Shown piece by piece: positions 46,711-56,824 of a DNA stretch of 64,000 bases. Position 1 is the stretch's first letter. The number at the start of each line of letters is the position of its first letter. The DNA comes from Hybos culiciformis (taxonomy: Eukaryota > Arthropoda > Insecta > Diptera > Hybotidae), in the NCBI GenBank assembly GCA_964007475.1, contig OZ023274.1:3968001-4032000 (forward strand), written 5' to 3'. Made by a program: the position numbers and the translations under genes. The notes below the pieces were generated by a model. That model was not told where the DNA came from and did not search any database. It saw nothing but the letters and a program-made list of their open reading frames with translations.

Positions 46711-48221
46711 TTTATCCTGTCTTTGACCTGTCGGCTTCTTTGCTGCATGCAATGCTAATTAGTTAAGCAATTTTTTTTTGCATCAAATTAGAATTCTTCA
46801 AATTCAGAATAAGATTCCGCATAGTGGTCAGATAAGATAGAACTTAGAACCATTGATTATGAACCGTATTTTTAATAGATTATTTTTAATTATTTTGTGT
46901 TGAATTCGCTTTTCACAAATTTTAATTTTTTAAACTAACAAATTGTTGTCTTTACTAGACGTCTTGATTTTGATATTAAAAGATTTTTTTGAATCAAGAA
47001 AATAAGCAAATAAACAAAAACTTGTATAATTTGTTTTTTGCTTTCATTGCCAGTTGAAAAAGGTCGTCGTCTTAGCCGTTTGAAAGTCGACTTTTTATAA
47101 AAGCTGACATGTTTATATGGCTGTCACACTTCGGCTTTTTAATGGCTTTTTGAAAAAGCTATCATCGTTGTGGCTATTTAGTGGCTTTTTCCATACAAAA
47201 TAAAAGAAAAAAAGCTAGTGGCTTTTCAAAAAGCCACTAGAAAATCAGGGATCAAATAACAAATGAGCTCTGTGAGAAAAAAATAAACTAAGAATTGCAT
47301 ACTTTCAGGAAGTTGGCGGCTATTTTTTAAAAAAAAACGAATAAAAAAACAAAAAAAATTTCGGAAAAAAAAGGAAAAAGATATTACAAAAAGAGAAAAA
47401 AAAAAGAAAAAAGTAAAAAATATTTCGGAAAAAAAAGGAAAAAGATATTACAAAAAGAGAAAAAAAAACAAAAAAAACAAAAAAATGCAAGTGTGAACGC
47501 ATTTGAAAAAGCCACCATAAGTAGTGGCTTTTTAGTTGTAGTGTGACTCGCTTATTATATAATAATAATATTTTGTTGCATAATTTTAGGATGAAGTAAC
47601 ACAAAACACAATAATTACTTTTCGGCTAGTTGAACTCACATTTTTTTTCCTAATTTTTCAATAATTAAAGATGCAGATAAATATTTAAATTGTAATTAAT
47701 TTTGTAGTACAAAATTAGCAGTCTTATGAGAGGAAAAAAGTACATCCATTTAATGTGATATTTTATCACATTGTTACTGATGGTAGTCTTCGAAATTAAA
47801 ATTATTAGTTTACAGGATTTTTCACACAAATACTTTGTGTAGTAAAATGTTCGCCAAAATCTTGTTAGTTTTCTCATTCTTATTTATTTTTTATTGAATA
47901 GCCTATCACAGTTTCGATATTTTATAACTACATAGAAATTTGAAGGCGCTAACGCCTGTCCCTTGTTACATTCCGTTTTGTAATTTTTTTTCTAATGTAT
48001 TTTTTTTTAAATTTTCTTTTATTAATTTATTTATTATTCCAAAGTCAATCTTGAGGCACTGTCAAATGCATGTTTTTTATAATTGCATAAATACAAGCAC
48101 TACAACCGAATTTTCTGTAGGCAATATGAAAGGAATTACTGAATCAGTGAGAACGTTAATATAATAATTTAAAAATCTAAAAATTCGAAAACATATTTTA
48201 ATAATGATACAATATATTATA
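46711..48221. other. Intergenic spacer between array copies 1 and 2
   Basis: The spacer contains the inverted-repeat element at 47124-47547; the remainder is AT-rich. The plus-strand ORF at 47940-48164 has no domain and is not called. Confidence 0.5.
47124..47547. mobile_element. Inverted-repeat element with AAAAAGCCACT motifs
   Basis: The left end gtcacact(t) plus 'ggctttttaatggcttttt' mirrors the right end '...gtggctttttagttgtagtgtgac'. A 26-bp near-perfect palindrome lies at 47215-47240 (ctagtggctttt / aaaagccactag). The centre holds two tandem copies of a 64-bp A-rich unit with 'tttcgg' (starts 47359 and 47423). No clear target-site duplication is present, so the boundaries are approximate. 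Confidence 0.45.
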
Positions 48222-51200
48222 TTAATCGTCAAAATTAAATTTTTTATGAATTTTCATATGAGAAATATATCCACTCGATTGAGAAAAATCTTTTAAACAT
48301 ATTTTGCAAGAATATTTCTTAGGAAAATGAAGATTTCGATGTTGTTTTAGAACGTCTGGTGTTTTGAATTTTCGGGGACAATGCTCACAATGATAATTGC
48401 GTTGATCTGAATGAATAAGAGCATGCATCCTATAATGAAAAGAAATATATTTTAAATATACAATGGAATTACTTCAACATGTTCTCACCTTAATCGTTCT
48501 TGACTATTAAAACCTTTCTCACAAACTTCACATTTAAATCCACGTTTATTTTCGTGACATAGTAAATGTTTTTTCAAACCCACATTGCGTGCAAATTGTT
48601 GCCCACAAATCGTACATAAGAACTCTTTTTTACCATCACCATGTTCCAATCTCACATGAAGTTCTAATGCGGGACGTCTAAAAAACTTTTTAGAACACAC
48701 GAAACAAGCATATTTTTCATCGTGTTCTTTTGTTCTGTGCTGCCTTAATCCACTCTTTGTTAAAAATATTTTACCGTCATTACATTTTTCGCATTCCCAA
48801 CCATTTATACCCAAGTGAAAACTTTTATGCTCATCAAAAAGCTAAAAGTAAAAAAAAAACAATAATTAGTAAGCAATCATTAAGAATTGAAAAAATTTTG
48901 TTGTTTTTCTTTGCTCCCTTTTTTAATAGTTTTGTAATATGTCTGGGACGAGATTTGTCAACTGAACTGAGATTAAGATAGTTTAGTTAAATTAATTAGC
49001 ATAGTAAGTTTTTTGCCTGTAGCCAAACTCTTTTATTATTACAGGTATTACAATCTTTACTAAATTATTAATTTTTTCATTCATTTTAACTACTAGGCTC
49101 GGATTAATTTATTTGCATTATAGTATTATATAGTAAGTATAAATATAATTAAATTTTGCATTTCGCAAGCGTCCAATACCTCTTTGTAGCGAAACTGCCT
49201 ATTACAACCAGTTTCTGGACAAATATATGGTTCCGTTTCGTGCTGCAATTTACGATGCTTCCTCTTTCTAAGCTCTGTTAAAAAAGTTTTGTGACATATT
49301 TCACAAATAAATTTTCTGACTGGATTTTCAATATGAATTTTTTGATGCCTAAAAAACAAAAAAAAATTTATTGTTATTTAAAACATTTGTTTTCTAATAC
49401 GAGAAAATAGATATAAAAAAACCTACGCTTCAAATAATAAAAGATGATCGAAATTAATATTACATTTGGAACATTGATATGAGATTTTTTCTATAGCATG
49501 TTCAGAATTTATGTGATTCAACAATAATTCCTAAAATAATAATAATGCACAATTTAGTATAACCTATAATATTCTTATAACATATACTAAAATATTAAGC
49601 TGGTTTTTCTAAGAATCTAACTTAAGTTTTCATTTTTCCCCTTAATTTAGACAAATTTTTATGTTGTTTTTCACCGATAAAATTATAGTTGTTTTGAGCC
49701 CATTGCACTTTAATGTTTCAATAGAAATACTAGGTAATAACGTTGTTATTCTTGAGTTTACATTGCAAATATATAGGTATTTAAAAAAAAATATCTGAGG
49801 ATAACTCCAGCAGATTTAAATAAACAATCAAATGCAAATGAGCGTAAACAACTTCATTTCTTTGGCACAATTTGTAAAATATTTATCAAACAAAACTAAC
49901 TTTGACTTTAAAAGATCGATTACACTTATCACATTTAAATTCTTCGTTACTTATTGCTGGTTCATCATTTTTGGTATGACTTTCTTTGATTTCAGGACAT
50001 TTTGAATTGTGTTCTTTTCCAAATGTTTTCTTCATTTCTTCATTTGTGTCATAAAATAAATTATTATCTTTTTTGGGAACAATTCCATGCTTTCCTTTCC
50101 CCTTTTGTTGTAATTTAAAACCGCCTAAAAATAAATTATGAGATAATGTGGTTCAATATTTAAAAACGAAAATTCATCTAATTCATGTAAAAAATAGTAA
50201 TTCATCCTTTTTCCTTTATCATAATTCTAACAACATTTACCCTCATTGAACCTTTAAACTTTTAAATTTAAATAATTATTTTATGACAAAATTTATATAA
50301 TGCATATTTAATATGAATATTTATATAAACCTTTGTTTTTAAACATAAATAAATATTTGTTTATTTAAGAAGGTACCTACCCTGTTTTCGCAATTGAAAA
50401 TTCTCAATACCGTGTTTCAGTTTTTTATGTGTCACCAGCGAACGATAATGACGGTATTCATTTTTGCATAATAAGCAAATATGTTTGTTCTCACCAGAAT
50501 GGATAGTTTGATGATCCTAAAAATGAAGAAATTTTTATACCTACTAGCTGTACGATATAATAGTGATCATGAATCCGAACATAAGATACCTCTAGAGCTT
50601 GTTGTGATTTAAAAGTTTTAGGGCAACTTTTACATTTAAATTTTTTTATTTTTAGATTCTTTGGAACTTGTTTCAAAAATTCTTCATTAATAACATCATC
50701 GTCACTTTGGTAAACAGATTGATCAGATGAATTGTCAGTTTTTTCATTTCCATCCGTTTCTTCAATTTCTGATTTTAATTCAAATTCCAATGTTGCTTCT
50801 GTCAGTTCAGAAATCTTAAAAAAAAAAAATGAAAAAATCTTCTATAATCTATCTAGGTACTTTACTCAGAGCTTAAAATTTCAGAAGGGAATTTAGTGTA
50901 ACCTACCTAATGCATACCGAACCTTATTTGTTTTGATGATATTAATAACCCAAAATCACATAAGTAATGTGATTGATAAAATCAAATAAAGGTATTCAGA
51001 CAGGTAGGTACCTACTATTGATAATAGACATAGTTACCAACCTTTTCATCACCAGCAGGATAAACGTTTTCAATTTCATTTTTTATGTGTTCTATAAAAT
51101 CCATTGATTCGTTCACCTCAAATTTCTGACAACAAAAAAAACACATAAGATAAAAAGTTCCAAAATTTTCAGTACAAATTTCTCCACATTTTGTTATTTT

Positions 51201-51248
51201 ATTTTCATTCTCCTCATCTAGTTGTCCGGCAGATTCTACTTCGTTCAT
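48222..51248 (-). CDS. CGEI-module poly-C2H2 protein, array copy 2 (12 fingers)
   Basis: Eight exons join in phase: 51248-51042, 50814-50590, 50516-50381, 50124-49901, 49530-49427, 49348-49180, 48841-48489, 48429-48222, giving 541 aa. The layout follows array copy 1: CGEI module at C21, acidic linker, then fingers. Compared with copy 1 it lacks the block with three fingers (CKYDQC, CKMC, CDVC). The finger beginning CTNEDC in copy 1 reads YDTNEEM here, with both cysteines gone, so one finger is dead. Twelve fingers remain by my count. The last four exons are very close to copy 3. ATG 51248 aligns with the paralogues. Confidence 0.85.
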
Positions 51249-52041
51249 TGTGCCTCTGCACTGCCCTAGTCCTACTTGCTTGTTAATTTTTTTTGATTAT
51301 AGATACTTAGTATACTTTAATTTATTTCTTATTTTTTGTTAAATTGTATTTGACTCAATAACAATTTAATTTTAATTAAGAAAAACATAAAAGTAAATAA
51401 TGGAATCAAAATGAAAACAAAAATTTCTGTTTTATTGTTTATTTTGTTTTCCAAACAATGACAGTTAAAAGAGGTGCACTAAATGGGATTCGCATTATAG
51501 CTTTTGACTTGCATAATGCTTATCCTACATTAAGAAAATGCAAGGCGTTTAAAAGTCGGCTTTTTGGGAAAAAATCGCACTAAAAATAGTAACAATTTAT
51601 TACCCTTTTTTAAGTACAAAAAAGAAACTAATTTTTGGTTGAAGTTTAGTTTAAATTTTAAATGTTTTCTTATTTAATTTCTTACTCAAACAAAAAAATA
51701 TAGAACAGAATATTTAAATTGTAGGTATTTAGTACATACTAAGTACATACTACTAAACTTAGGTTCTTTTTTCTATTTTACACAACGATCAGATTAAGAA
51801 TTTGCAGGTGATTTTTTTGCCTAAATTTTTGTTCAAAAGTTCATTTTTTTTAACTCTTCATTTCTTAATTATCAATTTTTTGTTTGGTCCATTTTTGGTC
51901 ATTAGAAGTTAGTTCCTTACAATTAAATTACACATAAATCTTATTACATAACATAACAACTCTCTTTTTTTACCGTCATCATGTTATATTATACTAGTAG
52001 TTTCAATAATTTTATGAATTAAGTTTTAAAAAAACGAAACA
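51249..52041. other. Intergenic spacer between array copies 2 and 3
   Basis: This AT-rich spacer holds the promoter side of copy 2 and the 3' flank of copy 3. No gene or repeat with clear ends was found. Confidence 0.5.
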
Positions 52042-55000
52042 TTATTTTAATAACATGTTATTCGACAACATCAAATTTTTTTTATGAATTTTTATGTGAG
52101 AAAAATATCCACTAGACTGAGAAAAATCTTTTAAACATATTTTGCAGGAATATTTTTTATGAAAATGAAGACGCCTATGTTGGTTAAGAACGTCTGGTGT
52201 TTTAAATTTTTTGGGACAATGCTCACATTGATAATTACGTTGATCTGAGTGAGTAAGCACATGCATCCTACAATGAAAAGAAATATATTTTTAAAAATTC
52301 AATCAAATTACAACTTATTATGACCTTAATTGGTCTTGACTATTGAAGCCTTTCTCACAAATGCCACATTTGAATTCTCGCTTGTTTTCGTGACTTTTTA
52401 AATGATTTTTCAATCCTACATTACGTGTAAATTGTTGACCACAAATCGTACATAAGAATTCTTTTTTACCATCACCATGTTCCAATTTTACATGAAGTTC
52501 TAATGCGGGACGTCTAAAAAACTTTTTAGAACACACGAAACAAGCATATTTTTCATCATGTTCTTTTGTTTTATGCTGCCTTAATCCACCCTTTGTTAAA
52601 AAAATTTTACCGTCATTGCATTTCTCGCATTCCCAACCACTTATACCCAAATGGAATCTTTTATGCTCATCAATATTCTAAAAGTAGGAAAACAATATTT
52701 ATTTATGAATCACAAAATCAACAAATATTGCAAGAATGTTTTGAACTGGTTCTCTTTTTTCCATTTTTTTAATTGTTTGATAATGAGTTTTGGATTGATT
52801 ATTTTTAATAAATGCAAGTGTAATTAGAATTAAATTTTGCATTGCGTAAGCCTCTACTACCTCTTTATAGCGAAACTGCTTATTGCAACCAATTTCTGGA
52901 CAAATGTATGGTTCCGTTTCATGCTGTAACTTACGATGCTTTCTTTTTCTGACTTCTGTTAAAAACGTTTTGTGACATATTTCACAAATAAATTTTCTTG
53001 CTGGATTTTCAATATGAACTTTTTGATGCCTAAAAAAAACAAAATAAATATCTATTTACATAATTATTTTCTAATACGAGAAAATAGATTAAAAAAAACT
53101 TACGCTTCAAACAATAACAGATGATCGAAAGTTATATCACATTTAGTACATTGATATGAGACTTTTTCTACAGCATGTTCAGAATTTATGTGATTTAACA
53201 ATAATTCCTAAAATAATATAATACATAATATAATATAATCTTTCAGTACATACTATTGATTATTTTAAATAGAAATGTGACTTGTGCGTTACTAAAATAT
53301 AAATCTTGCTATTCCAACTAGTAAATTTAGACAACGGAAATAATATGCTATCTTTTTTAGGGAACAAATTACGGTTATATTAAGTTCATTACATGTGCTT
53401 AGTTCTTTCCAGGTAATTTATTTTTAAATTTATAGAAAGTTGCTGAATAATCAACAACTACCAAATTCTTGAATTTTCATTGTAAATTTATATTTTTTAA
53501 GAAATTTGTTAAGTTATTTCCAGTAGTTTTAATTAATAAATAAAATTGAATAAAAATATTTTGAGAGCAAAACTTTCTTCTTTAAATATTTTATATACAT
53601 TCTATATATTAGAATATTTTCTTTTCTTTGGAGTGTTTTGTAAAATAATGATCAAAACTAACTTTGACTTTAAAGAATCGAATACACTTATCACATTTAA
53701 ATTCTTCGGTACTTATTGCTGATTCATCATTTTTGGTATGACTTTCTTCGATTTCATGGCATTTTAAATTATGTTTTTTCCCCAATGTTTGCTTCATATC
53801 TTCATTAGTGCAAGGAAATAAATTATTATCTTTTTTGGGCACAATAATACGTTTCTTTTTTTTCTGTCGTAATTTACAAACACCTAAAAATAAAGTGAAT
53901 AGTTAGGCATAAGATAATCGAATTTAGGATAATGGAAATGCACCAATCAACAGCGATCATGAAAAATTGTAAAATAATTGAAGTTAAAACATTATAAGTA
54001 TCGCATTTAATAATTCTAAATTCTTATTTTTATAAATTAGAGGCTGATGTTCCAAATATTAACTTTTATTTTTAAACATTTCATTTTATTTTTTGTACTT
54101 AAACTGTATTTACAATTCAACGTGAAAGTGGAATTTTTCATTTTTCCACGGTGAATTACAATGCAGAGTATATTTATATAGGTACCTTGTTTACGCAATT
54201 GTAAATCCCCATTACCATGTTTTTCCTTTTTATGTTTCACCAGCGAACGATAATGAAAGTATTCATTTTTGCATAATAAACAAATATATTTGTTCTCACC
54301 AGAATGGATAGTTTGATGATCCTAAAAAATTAAGAAATTTTTATACCTACTAGCTGTACGATATAATAGTGATCATGATTCCGAACATAAAATACCTCAA
54401 GAGCTTGTTGTGATTTCAAAGTTTTAGGGCAACTTTTACATTTAAATTTTTTTATTTTTAGATTCTTTGGAACTTGTTTCAAAAATTCTTCTCTAATAAC
54501 ATCATCGTTACTTTGATAAACAGATTGATCAGATGAATTGTCAGTTTTTTCATTTCCATTTGTTTCTTCAATTTCTGATTTTAATTCAAATTCCAATGTT
54601 GCTTCTGTCAGTTCAGAAATCTTAAAAAAAAAATATGAAAAAATCTTCTATAATCTATCTACTTTACTGTGAGCTTAAAATTTCAGAAGGGGATTTAGTG
54701 TAACCTACCTAATGCATACCGAACCTTATTTATTTGGATGATATTAATAACCCAAAATCACATAAGTAGTGTGATTGATAAAATCAAATAAAGGTATTCA
54801 GACAGGTAGGTACCTACTATTGATAATAGACGTAGTTACCAACCTTTTCATCACCAGTAGGATAAACGTTTTCAATTTCATTTTTTATGTGTTCTATAAA
54901 ATCCAGCGATTTGTTCACCTCAAATTTCTGACAACAAAAACAACACATAAGATAAAAAGTTTCAAAATTTTCAGTACAAATTTCTCCACATTTTGTTATT

Positions 55001-55053
55001 TTATTTTCATTCTCCTCCTCATCTAGTTGTCCGGCAGATTCTTCTTCTTTCAT
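52042..55053 (-). CDS. CGEI-module poly-C2H2 protein, array copy 3 (12 fingers)
   Basis: Eight exons join in phase: 55053-54844, 54620-54396, 54321-54186, 53883-53663, 53207-53104, 53029-52861, 52677-52325, 52267-52042, giving 547 aa. The exon plan matches copy 2 exon for exon. The CGEI module starts at C22. The finger eroded in copy 2 is half-lost here (PCTNEDM, one cysteine kept). Sequence after the third exon, on the minus strand from about 54185, still resembles the extra finger coding of copy 1 but no longer splices in frame. The donor at 52324 (GTCATA) is poor, though the exon phase and homology support it. Its 5' third, introns included, is almost identical to copy 2. Confidence 0.85.
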
Positions 55054-55243
55054 TGTGCTATTATTTCCGCTACTGCTAAGCGAATTTTTTTTATCAGCGG
55101 TCACAGGCAGAACTGCTTTGAAAATTAAATTGAATAATGGTTTTTATGTTGAGCTTTAATTTTTTATTCATGCATGCGAATCAATTTAAAAAAGTTAAAT
55201 TAGGTAAATAAAATATTATTCTCTTCCTTCTCTGTGCTGTGGT

Positions 55244-56058
55244 CAGTGATGCCAGATTGAAAATTTAAAAATCCCTACAGCAAGCAAAAAATTTCCCTAT
55301 TTTTCCCTATGTTATATAGATAATTTTCCCTACATTTTACCCTACATTTTTTTTTAAAAAAATACTGATATTTAGTTTTTTTTTCAAATTTTTTAAATAA
55401 AAAATTGATTTTTCATGTTTTTTTATGATATCTTTTTTATTTTTATATATCAAAAAATTACAAATTTATTTTCAGTAACATTTAGATTTAGCATTAATTG
55501 TATAAAAAAAATAATCATTATTATTAATTTTATAAATTTTACTAAACAAAAAAAAAATCATTAAAAAAGTTAGGAACATATACTCTCCTCAGAAATGAAA
55601 CAACGTATGATATTTATACGTCATTATTAGATAATAGCACCATTCGATTCCTCGTACTTGATTTTATAAGTACAACTATTTTGCAATATTCTTAATGTTG
55701 ATTAAAATGTGTTTTTTAGATGAAAATTTTACGTTACTTGATATTTTTCCATACATTTTTTTTAATTTTCAAATCTTTAAACTCAATTACTCGAAACTAT
55801 ACTTTTCATTATACAGCGTTTCATTTCTCAGCAGACGATATATACTTTATAGTATTAATTATATAAAAAAATAAATATTGCATTTGTAATTATTAATATT
55901 TGCAATGAATTTAAGAAAAAAAATATTAGCCAACCAACATGATAAAAAATCCCTACATTTTTTAACATTTGAAAAATCTGTCCCTTTTTCCCTACAGTGT
56001 CTTTTTATGACATAATTTCCCTACATGTAGGGAATATTCCCTACGTCTGGCATCACTG
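55244..56058. mobile_element. Non-autonomous hAT-type element, 815 bp
   Basis: The ends CAGTGATGCCAGA and TCTGGCATCACTG are perfect inverted repeats, flanked by the 8-bp duplication gctgtggt (55236-55243 and 56059-56066). 'tccctaca' and 'ccctattttt' type motifs are repeated near both ends. The interior is AT-rich with no ORF. It sits just upstream of array copy 3. Confidence 0.92.
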
Positions 56059-56275
56059 GCTGTGGTGAATGTAAACAAATACATTTGTTTATTTTTATGC
56101 CGCTGCCGCTTGCTCTAGATAAGACTGAGCGTCATTGGACGCCGCGCATTAAAAGTTGAAACAATTTTAACTTAACGGCGTTACACTTTGTAATAGTAAT
56201 TGGGCAACATTAGATTTTTAATTTTGAATGTGAACTATACAATTTTATAATTAGAGTTCTCTATTGCACATTCAA

Positions 56276-56423
56276 GGTGAAAACACAATTGGGGCGACGA
56301 CGACGGCGACAGCGATTTTTCATATAAAAAAATCGCCTCAATTGTTTCATTCTCATACAAATATATGGTTTTTGACAGTCGCTATCGCTGTCGTTACGCT
56401 GTCGCCCCAATTCTGATTACACC
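56276..56423. mobile_element. Small MITE-like inverted repeat, 148 bp
   Basis: 'aattggggcgac' near the left end pairs with 'gtcgccccaatt' near the right end, extended by ggtg and cacc at the tips. Inside, 'ggcgacagcga' pairs with 'tcgctgtcg'. The GC-rich arms enclose an AT centre. No clear target-site duplication is visible. Confidence 0.65.
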
Positions 56424-56824
56424 ATAACTCGGATAACATCTGAGCTATCGATGTTCTTCAATCACAATTTAAATTTAAAATCATCCTCATTGCTCTAGGT
56501 TTGTTGAATCTGAAGTCTATTCATCATTTCCCTTGATAAACTTGATCAAAAATCATAATGTGTCAATATCAACGCATCGAATATGGCAGCCCACTTTTAT
56601 AGCGTTGCTAACCGGCGAAATCAATTTTCGGCGAGCCGAAATTAATTTTATTTAAAAGACTGATTTTTTCGACTACGTTTTCAATAATTTTTTGTTTTCA
56701 ACAATAATGCAAACAAAAAAATCTTCTTCGCCTCTTCGACGAGAGTTAAAAAATATATAAATCTAGCTAGGCTAGGTTACCTACAGCTACAACGTCAACC
56801 TCCCACCTATTTCTTTTTTAATTG
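56424..56824. promoter_or_regulatory. 5' flank of the plus-strand zinc-finger gene
   Basis: This 400-bp region is less AT-rich than the surrounding spacer and leads into the start codon at 56825. It is the probable promoter and 5' UTR; no core element is certain. Confidence 0.4.
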
